Shown: positions 9,201 through 15,594, counted from the first letter of the stretch. The stretch is DNA of 18,074 nucleotides from DATLZC01 sp037444005 (GCA_037444005.1 JBBING010000044.1:1-18074), one strand, 5' to 3'. Numbers and translations: made by a program. Notes: generated by a model not told the origin, from the letters alone.

Positions 9201-9596
9201 CTGGACGAGCTGTGGGAGCCGGTGGGCATCGCCATCGCCCCGAACGGAGACATCTTCATCGCCGACTACTGGAACCTGCGCATCGTGCGGGTCACGGCGT
9301 CGTTCGAGCCTGTGTCGGCCATCGATGTGCCATCGTGGGGCAGCAACTACATTACCGACCGGCCGTACTTGCTGGCGTTGGACGACGGACGCCTGCTGGC
9401 GACCGACCCCGCTCACGGCACAGTGCTCGTCTTCAGCGCCGACGGCACCCTCAAGCGCACCTACGAGGTTCCGAGCTACCGGGGGACGCCTCCACGGCCC
9501 ATCGGACTCGCGCGCGCGGCGGACGGGGCTATCCTGGTGTCGGACAGCGCAGGCAACGTCGTCCGGAAGATTCCGCTGAGCGAGATCGCCCCTTAG
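6267..9596 (+). CDS. TIGR03663-type membrane glycosyltransferase fused to a C-terminal NHL beta-propeller
   Basis: This 1109-residue protein has two parts. Residues 40-615 hold about 15-17 TM helices with the TIGR03663/GT39-like pattern: I-H-H-D-E-S-L-H-A at 64-72 with the catalytic-type Asp-Glu at 67-68, M-H-G-M-F-Q-F-M-G at 90-98, D-Y-T-A-R at 110-114, Y-S-R-F-T-R-E-D at 156-163, Y-Y-Y-F at 403-406 and G-E-K-M-P-W at 500-505. Residues about 620-800 form a soluble region. Residues about 805-1105 contain six NHL-like repeats, with cores near 828-840, 883-895, 934-947, 996-1007, 1043-1056 and 1089-1101 (V-V-D-T-G-N-H-R-V-Q, V-A-D-T-W-N-H-R-I-Q and similar). The family is a known frequent neighbour of YYY proteins and resembles protein O-mannosyltransferases. 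The propeller probably faces outside, where it could bind glycan or protein acceptor. The family's usual H-G-P is H-G-M here. AGGAGGG at 6246-6252 overlaps the preceding stop, 14 bases before the ATG. Confidence 0.88.
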   Translation: MAKQERAARAADVTERLKSTPLAQSLGLEQAAAFVRSQWEILTYGVVFLFGAVIRFYDLGTRAIHHDESLHAKFSYDLANGIKFFHEPFMHGMFQFMGNAAVMKLLGDSDYTARVLAATMGSGLILLPLLLRSYLGRLGTLAAALFIAISPTLFYYSRFTREDIYTGFWTMALVVCMWRYLATRNDGWLFGSAAMLAFSFATKETTFMIALVFLVFLNYMVAVDVGSRIADALDTDDVLRRFAIVAALFPVAWLVVVVWPFLGRWRERYRLEWPDAATLLLVLGTLTAPQFTAGITQKLLGDGLGIPWFKSAGFDTAPGDHIADGEKTMAQTSLLAMIFLTAYVGMLWDVRRWLVCGGVFYFIFTFFFTTAFTNMAGFWSGIWGSLDYWLQEQHTRRGDQPEYYYFILLPVYEFMPLLIALAGTLYYGLRGELRDRLITGAALLAVIAIAAAGGETTESVRNALGFTVVMVAILVVRLDLFARFLVFWFMGAFMGLTLAGEKMPWLNVHLALPLAVLAGRYVDDSFHRTHAELDLPAFERWAPYVYVIAGAALGTVVFLAVGPFSTAAVGGWLLLVVAAGASVWAYLSYEPQVGRQVAVAGVMAMLAVFAFKVAWQAAIRHGDEPRDMLIYTQTTRDLREVRDEIDRLAVESGLGYALPIDVDATDGFAWPWSWYLRKYTNVGYPTMGSDYVPREGAIVLAAKSNAGYIDPAAHGLSEGVPYRHRAWFPESYRGYSFARFVEDLFDPGAWSRWRRFFFERELPAPTGSADAVAFFPASFQPGLPGSTYEPPDTPTVVVEGNQVILGGSGARAGQYQQPADVDVGPDGSIYVVDTGNHRVQRLAPDGNAQVAIGGIGQSEGRFAQPPGTTDGPWGIAVGPDGSVYVADTWNHRIQKFDRDLNFVKAWGAPSLPGQELTPLLLFGPRSIAIDADGNLLVADTGNARIVKYSPDGEPLATFGKKFPLAENPDAKPGDGDPALDELWEPVGIAIAPNGDIFIADYWNLRIVRVTASFEPVSAIDVPSWGSNYITDRPYLLALDDGRLLATDPAHGTVLVFSADGTLKRTYEVPSYRGTPPRPIGLARAADGAILVSDSAGNVVRKIPLSEIAP

Positions 9597-10822
9597 TCCG
9601 CGAGCGACACCAGCACCGCGAGCTCGTCGCGCACCAACCGGGTGATGAGGAAACGCTCTCGGACCCGCCGCTGCCCGAGCTCCGCCAGCACGCGGGCGCG
9701 CTCGGGGTCGCGCAGAAGTTCGTCGACGCGATCGGCCCAGTCATCGGCGTCCACGAGGAAGCCCCCTGTGCCATCGGGCATCTGGAGCGGGATGCCGCCG
9801 GTGCGTCCCGCGACCACGGCCGTTCCCTTCCACAGGGTCTCCGAGATTACGAGCCCGAACCCTTCGCGGATGGACTTCTGGATCACGACGGTCGAGTGGC
9901 GCTGGAAGGCGTTCACGTCCACGTTTCCGACGCCCGTGAAATTCGTGAGGACGTGGATGTCCATGTCGTCGGCGGTCGCTTCCACGAGCTTCGCATAGAT
10001 GCCCCAGGCCTCCGGGTCATCCAGCGCCATGGACCCGACGAGGGCGAGCTGGAGCTCCGGATGCCGGCGTTTGAGCTGCCGGTAGATGTCGACCACGCCC
10101 AGGGGATCCTTCCAGGGGTCGAAGCGCGAAACCTGCGTGAGAAGGGGCCGGTCAGCGCTCACGCCGTTCCACTCGACGATACGGCGCACGAGCTCGTCCG
10201 GCAGCGCCATGTTCTTCGGACTCAGGGGGTCGATGGCGGGCGCGATGATAACGACGGTGTCGGAACTGAGGCCGTCGGGCACGAACTGGGGCATGGTGAG
10301 GATATGGCGGTCATACTCGAGGACCAGGGGGCGCAGGAAGTCCCACGCTCCGGCGTCGTAGTGGGACATGTCGATGTGCGCCCGCCAGACCCAGTGCGCG
10401 GCGTCCGGCCGGAACATGCGCATGGCGGCGGGCTGCGGATCGTGGACGATGACGACGTCGTAGTCGCCCCGCATGCTCTCCGCGGCCTCACGATTGCGGC
10501 GAAGGTATACCTCGCGGTCGTGCGGCGTCACGGAAAAGGGCGCCCCCTGGAGGCCGTTGTGGAGGCGCTTGGTGAAGGCGTAAAAGTCGGGCTCGCCGGC
10601 GATGACCGCCCAGTCGGCCTGAATGCCGAGATCTCGCTCGAGCGGCACCACCGAACGGAGGAGCTCGGAGACGCCGCCGCCGTACGGCGTGGCGTTGACG
10701 TGGAGCACCCGCGTCCCGCGCAGTTCGGCCCCCAGGCGGCGAAGCTCGGCCAGCGTCGCCTCGTCGGCGATCCCCTCGTACGCGTCGAGCCGCTGGGCGC
10801 CGACATCGATGTACTGCAGCAC
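9593..10822 (-). CDS. treT: GT4-family trehalose synthase (TreT-type glycosyltransferase)
   Basis: This 409-residue GT-B protein matches trehalose glycosyltransferring synthases (TreT), which join NDP-glucose and glucose into trehalose, a compatible solute, in the cytoplasm. Marks are the N-terminal H-V-N-A-T-P-Y-G-G-G-V-S-E-L-L glycine loop at 41-55, W-R-A-H-I-D-M-S at 146-153, Q-V-S-R-F-D-P-W-K-D-P at 230-240 with Arg233 and Lys238 in the donor-phosphate position, and the E-x7-E motif Glu320/Glu328 in R-E-G-F-G-L-V-I-S-E. Related GT4 enzymes act on other acceptors, so trehalose is probable but unproven. The start is a GTG at 10820-10822 with no SD; a -10 like TACACT sits seven bases upstream, suggesting a leaderless mRNA. 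The TAA stop overlaps the TAG stop of the convergent NHL glycosyltransferase, sharing bases 9593-9596. Confidence 0.82.
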   Translation of the reverse strand: MLQYIDVGAQRLDAYEGIADEATLAELRRLGAELRGTRVLHVNATPYGGGVSELLRSVVPLERDLGIQADWAVIAGEPDFYAFTKRLHNGLQGAPFSVTPHDREVYLRRNREAAESMRGDYDVVIVHDPQPAAMRMFRPDAAHWVWRAHIDMSHYDAGAWDFLRPLVLEYDRHILTMPQFVPDGLSSDTVVIIAPAIDPLSPKNMALPDELVRRIVEWNGVSADRPLLTQVSRFDPWKDPLGVVDIYRQLKRRHPELQLALVGSMALDDPEAWGIYAKLVEATADDMDIHVLTNFTGVGNVDVNAFQRHSTVVIQKSIREGFGLVISETLWKGTAVVAGRTGGIPLQMPDGTGGFLVDADDWADRVDELLRDPERARVLAELGQRRVRERFLITRLVRDELAVLVSLAD

Positions 10823-10828
10823 GCGTTC

Positions 10829-10834
10829 AGTGTA
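10829..10834 (-). promoter_or_regulatory. -10 element for a leaderless treT transcript
   Basis: On the minus strand TACACT (complement of 10829-10834) ends six bases before the GTG start of treT, placing the transcription start on or next to the start codon. No convincing -35 hexamer is visible, and there is no SD. It shares the roughly 100-bp divergent region with the DedA promoter. Confidence 0.45.
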
Positions 10835-10877
10835 CGACGCCGAGACGGCTCACGCGGCTCCGGCCGATTCGATCACC

Positions 10878-10883
10878 TATACT
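10878..10883 (+). promoter_or_regulatory. -10 element for the DedA gene
   Basis: TATACT at 10878-10883 is a 5/6 match to the -10 consensus, giving a start near 10890 and a leader of about 34 bases before the GTG at 10924. A good SD (AGGAGG, 10907-10912) lies in the leader. The -35 region is GC-rich and matches poorly. Confidence 0.5.
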
Positions 10884-10923
10884 GTCGCCACCGTCGGTCC
10901 GCTCGCAGGAGGCGCATCGAACC

Positions 10924-11562
10924 GTGGAGGCGTTGCACGACCTTGCCCGCGCGTTCCTCGACTTCGCGGCGGACAACCTGTATGTCGCGCTGTTCGCGCT
11001 GCTGTGCGTCGAGGAAGCGGGTGTGCCCCTTCCGCTCCCCGGCGACACGCTCATCCTGCTCGCGGGCTCCCGCGCGTCGGCGGGGCAGGCCGATCCCCGG
11101 GTCGCGATGGCGCTCGTCGTGTCCGCGACGCTGGTCGGCTCGTCAGTCCTCTACTGGGTGAGCCGGCTCGGAGGCATGCCAGTACTGCGGGGCGTGGCGA
11201 ACTGGACACGCATCGGCGAAAGCCGCGTGGAGCGCGCCGCCCGCAGGTACCGGCAGTGGACGGCCCCCGCGATCGTGTTCGGGCGCCTGATTCCGGGCTG
11301 CCGCACGCCGACGATCGCGGTCGCCGGGACGTTCCGGGTGCCGTATCCCGCCTTTCTGCTCTACACCGCGATCTCGGCCACGCTCTGGTCGGCGCTGTAT
11401 CTCGCCATCGGCGCGCTGGCGCAGGACGCGTACAGCGCGCTCGCCGACTACCTCGTGGGCCCGGGGCCTCTCGCTCTCGCGCTGTTGGCGTTCGGGATCG
11501 CGGCGGTGGTGTTCGCCGTGCGCCGCCTGCGAAGGGCGAGCCTCGCCGACGAGCGGCCCTAG
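10924..11562 (+). CDS. DedA family membrane protein (VTT domain)
   Basis: This 212-residue inner-membrane protein belongs to the DedA/SNARE-associated family. Some members recycle undecaprenyl phosphate or phosphatidylethanolamine across the membrane, and others affect proton-motive force. The re-entrant loop E-E-A-G-V-P-L-P-L-P-G-D-T spans residues 30-42, with Glu30/Glu31 and Asp41 as candidate functional acids. The second hallmark, F-G-R-L-I-P-G-C-R at 119-127, supplies two Arg residues equivalent to those essential in YqjA/YghB. Further TM helices lie at about 60-80, 140-165 and 175-203. The GTG start is supported by AGGAGG at 10907-10912, with an 11-base spacer that is slightly long. Downstream genes on the same strand also look envelope-related, which fits a lipid-carrier role, although a separate promoter lies before the next gene. 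Confidence 0.9.
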   Translation: MEALHDLARAFLDFAADNLYVALFALLCVEEAGVPLPLPGDTLILLAGSRASAGQADPRVAMALVVSATLVGSSVLYWVSRLGGMPVLRGVANWTRIGESRVERAARRYRQWTAPAIVFGRLIPGCRTPTIAVAGTFRVPYPAFLLYTAISATLWSALYLAIGALAQDAYSALADYLVGPGPLALALLAFGIAAVVFAVRRLRRASLADERP

Positions 11563-11564
11563 CG

Positions 11565-11594
11565 TTGCCGGACCGGGGCGCGCACGCCTATAAT
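11565..11594 (+). promoter_or_regulatory. sigma70-type promoter of the UPF0104 gene
   Basis: TTGCCG at 11565-11570, an 18-base spacer and a perfect TATAAT at 11589-11594 form one of the best promoter matches in the window. The predicted start near 11601 gives a leader of about 80 bases. The leader ends in a possible SD-sequestering hairpin: TCCTCC 11650-11655 is complementary to GGAGGA 11672-11677. Confidence 0.65.
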
Positions 11595-11682
11595 CGGCGG
11601 CCGGTCGGTCCGAACATAAGAGAGGACAGTCCGCTCCGTCAGCGCGAGCTCCTCCGGGGCGGCTGTGCTCGGGAGGATGCGC

Positions 11683-12729
11683 TTGATCCGCACGCGCCGG
11701 TTCTGGATCGGCACCGCTGTCAGCCTCGTGTTCATCGCGCTCTTCCTCTGGAAGACCGACGTCCGCGAAATCGCCGAAGCCTTCCGGCAGGCCAATTACG
11801 CCATCGCGGTCGCCTCGCTGCCGGTCTTCTTCCTCTCGATCTGGGTGCGCACGATCCGCTGGCGCTACCTGATGCGTCCCGTGGCGGAGGTTCCCACGCG
11901 GCGTCTCTATCCCGTCGCCATCATCGGGCTCATGGCCAACAACCTCATCCCGGCGCGGGCGGGGGAACTGGTGCGCGCGTACGTGCTCGGGGAGCGAGAG
12001 CGCGTGTCGAAGGTCGCCTCGCTGGGCACGATCGCCGTCGACCGTCTCTTCGATGGACTGACCCTGGTGCCGGTGCTCGTCGTCATCGGCGCGGTGACCG
12101 GCTTCAGTCAGGACCTGCGCGAGCTCGCCATCGTGATGGCGGCCCTCTTCGGAGCCGCGCTCGTGGTCCTCATGCTCGCCGCGTCGTGGGAGAGCGGGCG
12201 AGAGGCGCTACTCAGCTTCTCCCTGCGATTCGTGCCGGGCCGCCTGCACGACCGCGTCGAATCCGTGGCACGCTCGTTTCTGGATGGGCTGCGCGCCCTC
12301 CGCAATCCGCTGGACCTCGGCCTCGCATGGGCCATGTCGCTCCTGTCGTGGTCGCTCGAGGCCACCATGTACTACATCGTGGGCATCGCCTTCTCGCTGA
12401 GGGCCGACTTTCATGAGTACCTGATGGTAACCGCGGCCGCGAACCTGGCCATCTCCGTGCTCGCGACGCAGGGCGGGCTGGGCCCGTTCGAGTTCTTCTC
12501 CCAGCAAACGCTCGTCTTCTTCGGCATTGAGGAGGGGAAGGCGGCCGCCTACTCGATCGCGCTGCACGCGCTGTTGCTCGTCCCCGTCATCATCATCGGG
12601 CTCTACCTGCTGTGGGCGATCAATCTCTCCTTCGGTGAGATGTTCCGGCGGGGCGTCGAAGGGCGCTCCGAGGCTCCGAGCCAGGCGGTGGAGGCGGGCG
12701 CACCGGTCGCAGGAGGGACGTCGGAGTGA
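11683..12729 (+). CDS. UPF0104 / lysylphosphatidylglycerol synthase TM-region protein (AglD/MprF-like)
   Basis: This roughly 348-residue polytopic protein has the flippase-like TM region of MprF, also found alone in archaeal AglD and bacterial UPF0104 proteins linked to lipid or lipid-linked sugar handling. Typical pieces are R-T-I-R-W-R-Y-L-M at about 56-64, the conserved N-N-L-I-P-A-R-A-G-E-L-V-R-A-Y near 85-99 and A-V-D-R-L-F-D-G-L near 117-125. About 8-9 TM helices run to residue 315, followed by a hydrophilic tail. No soluble aminoacyl-transferase domain is attached, so lysyl-PG synthesis is not expected. The TTG at 11683 is chosen because GGGAGG (11671-11676) lies six bases before it. 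The ATG at 11677 abuts that SD with no spacing, and a GTG at 11665 lacks one. The 3' end overlaps the next gene by four bases, so the two are translationally coupled. Confidence 0.85.
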   Translation: MIRTRRFWIGTAVSLVFIALFLWKTDVREIAEAFRQANYAIAVASLPVFFLSIWVRTIRWRYLMRPVAEVPTRRLYPVAIIGLMANNLIPARAGELVRAYVLGERERVSKVASLGTIAVDRLFDGLTLVPVLVVIGAVTGFSQDLRELAIVMAALFGAALVVLMLAASWESGREALLSFSLRFVPGRLHDRVESVARSFLDGLRALRNPLDLGLAWAMSLLSWSLEATMYYIVGIAFSLRADFHEYLMVTAAANLAISVLATQGGLGPFEFFSQQTLVFFGIEEGKAAAYSIALHALLLVPVIIIGLYLLWAINLSFGEMFRRGVEGRSEAPSQAVEAGAPVAGGTSE

Positions 12730-14057
12730 ACGTCGCAATCATCGGGGGCGGCGTCGCCGGGATGGCGGCGGCGTACCGCCTGATGCAGGCGGGCCACCGG
12801 GTGCGCCTGTTCGAAGCGAGCCCCTTCATGGGCGGCCTCGTGCGCACGTTTGAGATCGGCGGCGGACGTCTCGAGGCCTTTTACCATCACCTGTTCAGCA
12901 CCGACACCGTGATCTTGAAGCTCATCGACGAGCTCGGGCTCAGCGACCGCCTGGTCTGGGTCGATTCGAGGGTGGGCTTCTACTACGACGGCCGCCTGTA
13001 CGACTTCGTGACGCCGCTCGATCTGCTGCGGTTCCGGCCGCTTCCTCCGCTCGACCGCATTCGCCTCGGCCTGATGGGGCTCTGGCTGCGGCGCAAGGAG
13101 GACTGGTCCTCCTACGAGACCGTCACCGCAAAGGAATGGATCACGCGATACGTCGGGCGCCGCGTCTACGAGCGCGTCTGGGGGCCGCTCCTCCGGGGAA
13201 AGTTCGGGGCCGCAGAGGAAGAGGTGGCCATGGCGTGGCTCTGGAGCAAAATCCACCTGCGGTTCCAGTCTCGCTCCGGGGGACCGTTGCAGCGGGAGCG
13301 GCTCGGATATCTCCTGGGCTCCTTCGGCGTGTACATCGACGAGCTCGAGCGGCGGCTTCGGGAGGGCGGCGTCGAGCTGAACCTGTCGAGGCCCGTACGC
13401 GAGATCACCGTCGCCGACGGCCGCGCCTCCGGGCTCGTGACGGAAGACGGCGAGCGGGTCGAAGCCGACGCCGTCATCGCAGCGGTGCCGTCCCAGGCGT
13501 TCGAGAAGATGGCGCCGCCGCTTCCCGAAGACTACCGGCGCCGGCTGAACGCCGTGCGCTGGCAGTGGGCCCTGTGCATGGTCCTCGCCATGGACCGGCC
13601 CTTCTCGCACATCTACTGGATGAACGTGGCCGATCGTTCCCTGCCGTTCCTCGCGCTCATCGAGCACACCAACTTCATCGGCCCCGAACACTACGGGGGC
13701 AATCACGTGATGTACATCTCGAACTACCTCGAGCCAGGCCACCCGTATTTCCAGAAAACGGAAGAGGAGCTGGCGGCGCTGTTCTACGACGGGATGCGGA
13801 AGATCAACCCGTCGTTCCGGCCCGAGCACGTGCGCCAACGATGGCTGTTCAAGGGGCCCCACGCGCAGCCGATCATCACGACGGGCTATCGCGACATCCT
13901 TCCCGATCACCGGACGCCCGTCCCCGGCCTGTACCTGGCGACAATGGCCCAGATCTATCCGGAGGACCGGGGACAGAACTACAGTATCCGCATGGGGGAG
14001 ATGGTGGCGCGGATGGTGGTGGAAGATGCGGTGCAGGCGGCGTTGTCGGCGGCCTGA
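12726..14057 (+). CDS. NAD(P)/FAD-dependent oxidoreductase, amine-oxidase/protoporphyrinogen-oxidase fold
   Basis: This 443-residue flavoprotein opens with a dinucleotide-binding fold: V-A-I-I-G-G-G-V-A-G at 3-12 and Glu30 binding the adenosine ribose. A G-G-L-V-R substrate-side loop follows at 36-40. F-Y-H-H near 54-57, the W-x-P-L-L-R-G-K-F-G segment near 155-164 and P-Q-I-Y-P-E-D-R-G-Q-N-Y-like residues in the C-terminal FAD motif near 405-420 match a bacterial clade often annotated only as FAD-dependent oxidoreductase and found in polysaccharide loci. Relatives include UDP-galactopyranose mutase and carotenoid or porphyrinogen oxidases; the exact reaction is unknown. The GTG start overlaps the preceding gene's TGA (GTGA at 12726-12729) and has a strong SD, AGGAGGG at 12711-12717, eight bases upstream. 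Coupled translation with the AglD-like membrane protein suggests the two act on the same lipid or sugar substrate. Confidence 0.85.
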   Translation: MNVAIIGGGVAGMAAAYRLMQAGHRVRLFEASPFMGGLVRTFEIGGGRLEAFYHHLFSTDTVILKLIDELGLSDRLVWVDSRVGFYYDGRLYDFVTPLDLLRFRPLPPLDRIRLGLMGLWLRRKEDWSSYETVTAKEWITRYVGRRVYERVWGPLLRGKFGAAEEEVAMAWLWSKIHLRFQSRSGGPLQRERLGYLLGSFGVYIDELERRLREGGVELNLSRPVREITVADGRASGLVTEDGERVEADAVIAAVPSQAFEKMAPPLPEDYRRRLNAVRWQWALCMVLAMDRPFSHIYWMNVADRSLPFLALIEHTNFIGPEHYGGNHVMYISNYLEPGHPYFQKTEEELAALFYDGMRKINPSFRPEHVRQRWLFKGPHAQPIITTGYRDILPDHRTPVPGLYLATMAQIYPEDRGQNYSIRMGEMVARMVVEDAVQAALSAA

Positions 14058-14211
14058 CGCCCAGGGGTACCGTTCGGTACAGGGGAGAGGTCTCCCGGTG
14101 TGCCATTAGGCCCGCGGTGTCAGGATGGCTTGCACTTCCACGGTGCGCGAGCCCGGGCGATGCTGGAAGGATGACACAGGGCGCGCTCAACTCCTACGGA
14201 GGTAATCGAGG
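14058..14211 (+). promoter_or_regulatory. gltA: structured leader/intergenic region before citrate synthase
   Basis: These 154 bases contain a series of inverted repeats. GTACCG 14067-14072 pairs with CGGTAC 14075-14080. GGGAGA 14083-14088 pairs with TCTCCC 14091-14096. GTGTCA 14117-14122 pairs with TGACAC 14172-14177, enclosing CTTCCA 14135-14140 with TGGAAG 14164-14169. CTCC 14191-14194 can pair with the SD (GGAG 14198-14201). A weak extended -10 (TG at 14101, CATTAG 14104-14109) would start RNA near 14117, exactly at the outer stem. Two short ORFs overlap the region: 14125-14205 (26 codons) ends across the SD, and 14171-14215 (14 codons) ends in an ATGA overlap with the gltA start. I recognise no known riboswitch class. 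The first two hairpins lack T-tracts. Confidence 0.4.
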
Positions 14212-15522
14212 ATGACCAAACCGACGCTGACCATCACGGACAACCGGACGGGCCGCACGTACGAAATCCCCATCACCGACGGCGCCGTCCGGGCGATGGA
14301 CTTCCGGCAGATCAAGGTATCGGACGACGACTTCGGGTTGATGGTGTACGATCCTGCCTTCACGAACACGGCGTCCTGCCGGAGCGCCATCACGTACATC
14401 GATGGGGACCGAGGCATTCTGGAGTACCGGGGCTATCCCATCGAGGAGCTGGCGGAGCACAGCACCTTCCTCGAGACGGCGTATCTGCTGATCTACGGGG
14501 AGCTGCCCACGCGGTCCCAGCTTCGCGAGTGGGAACGCAACATCACGTACCACACGTACGTCCACGAGAACATCAAGAAGTTCATGGAGGGCTTCCAGTA
14601 CGACGCCCACCCCATGGGGATGCTCGTGGGCACCGTCGGCGCCCTGTCGACCTTCTACCCTGACGCGAAGAAGGTGGATGACCCCGAGTCGCGGGAGAAG
14701 CAGACCTGGCGCCTCATCGCGAAGATGCCGACGATCGCGGCGTTCGCCTACCGCCACAGCCGCGGGCTCCCGTACGTGTACCCCGACAACGAGCTGAGCT
14801 ACACCGGCAACTTCCTGTCGATGCTGTGGAAGATGGCGGAGCCCAAGTACAAGCCCAACCCCGTGCTCGAGCGGGCCATGGACATCCTGTTCATCCTCCA
14901 CGCCGACCACGAACAGAACTGCAGTACGAACGCGATGCGGTCGGTGGGAAGCTCGCGGGTCGACCCGTTCTCGGCGACGGCGGCGGCGGCGGCCGCCCTC
15001 TACGGGCCGCTGCACGGCGGCGCTAACGAGGCGGTCATCCGCATGCTCACCGAGATCGGGGACAAGAAGCGGGTGCCCGAGTTCGTGAAGCGGGTCAAGG
15101 CGGGCGAGGGCCGGCTCATGGGCTTCGGACACCGGGTGTACAAGAACTACGACCCCCGGGCGAAGATCATCAAGCGCACCGCCGATGAGGTGTTCGAAGT
15201 CACGGGCCGCAACCCGCTGCTGGACATCGCGCTCGAGCTGGAGCGTATCGCGCTGCAGGACGACTACTTCATCCAGCGGAAGCTGTACCCGAACGTCGAC
15301 TTCTACTCGGGCATTATCTACCAGGCGATGGGCTTCCCGGTAGAGATGTTCCCGGTGCTGTTCGCCATCCCACGCACGGCCGGCTGGCTGGCCCAGTGGC
15401 GCGAGATGATCGAGGACCCCGAGCAGAAGATCGCCCGGCCGCGCCAGATCTACGTCGGCCCTCAGCGGCGCAGCTTCGTGCCCATCGAGAAGCGCAACGC
15501 CCGCCGCAAGAAGGTCGCCTGA
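14212..15522 (+). CDS. gltA: citrate synthase
   Basis: This 436-residue cytosolic enzyme condenses acetyl-CoA with oxaloacetate to citrate, the entry step of the TCA cycle. All catalytic residues are present: His268 in G-P-L-H-G-G-A-N-E-A (E. coli His264), His307 in G-F-G-H-R-V-Y-K (His305) and Asp363 in N-V-D-F-Y-S-G-I (Asp362). The H-A-D-H-E-Q-N oxaloacetate loop is at 230-236. The extended N-terminus with the beta-strand-rich T-I-T-D-N-R-T-G start and the D-G-D-R-G-I-L-E-Y-R-G-Y-P-I-E block at 64-78 are typical of the long bacterial (type II-like) form. The ATG has a strong SD (GGAGGT, 14198-14203) eight bases upstream. The gene stands apart from its neighbours, with a structured leader before it and tandem hairpins after it, and is probably monocistronic. 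Confidence 0.97.
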   Translation: MTKPTLTITDNRTGRTYEIPITDGAVRAMDFRQIKVSDDDFGLMVYDPAFTNTASCRSAITYIDGDRGILEYRGYPIEELAEHSTFLETAYLLIYGELPTRSQLREWERNITYHTYVHENIKKFMEGFQYDAHPMGMLVGTVGALSTFYPDAKKVDDPESREKQTWRLIAKMPTIAAFAYRHSRGLPYVYPDNELSYTGNFLSMLWKMAEPKYKPNPVLERAMDILFILHADHEQNCSTNAMRSVGSSRVDPFSATAAAAAALYGPLHGGANEAVIRMLTEIGDKKRVPEFVKRVKAGEGRLMGFGHRVYKNYDPRAKIIKRTADEVFEVTGRNPLLDIALELERIALQDDYFIQRKLYPNVDFYSGIIYQAMGFPVEMFPVLFAIPRTAGWLAQWREMIEDPEQKIARPRQIYVGPQRRSFVPIEKRNARRKKVA

Positions 15523-15543
15523 TTCACCTCGCTTATCGGCACG

Positions 15544-15594
15544 CGCGCCCGCCCCCGAATCGAGGGCGGGCGCGTCGCGTGTCGTGCGACTTTT
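15544..15594 (+). terminator. tandem-hairpin transcription terminator after citrate synthase
   Basis: The first hairpin is a perfect 11-base stem, CGCGCCCGCCC (15544-15554) with GGGCGGGCGCG (15564-15574), and a 9-base loop. It lacks a T-tract. A second stem, GTCGC (15574-15578) with GCGAC (15586-15590), follows at once and is directly followed by TTTT (15591-15594). The arrangement starts 22 bases after the gltA stop and fits factor-independent termination, with the second hairpin carrying the U-tract. Confidence 0.75.

Noticed and set aside
8279..11161. A 960-codon plus-strand open frame spanning the glycosyltransferase, treT and DedA regions
   Set aside because: Its translation is Arg/His/Gly-rich with no domain, and it overlaps genes with clear families on both strands. 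It is a high-GC shadow frame.
11610..11640. Similarity of GAGAGGACAGTCCGCTCC to the 5' motif of bacterial RNase P RNA
   Set aside because: Only about 60 bases separate it from the next start codon, far too little for a 350-base RNase P RNA, and no other conserved segment follows.
10623..12416. A 597-codon plus-strand frame across treT, DedA and the AglD-like gene
   Set aside because: Compositionally an artefact of GC-rich codon third positions, with no recognisable domain.
14190..14206. ACTCCTACGGAGG resembles the 16S rRNA position-338 hairpin
   Set aside because: No flanking rRNA sequence is present. It is the gltA SD with a complementary CTCC beside it.
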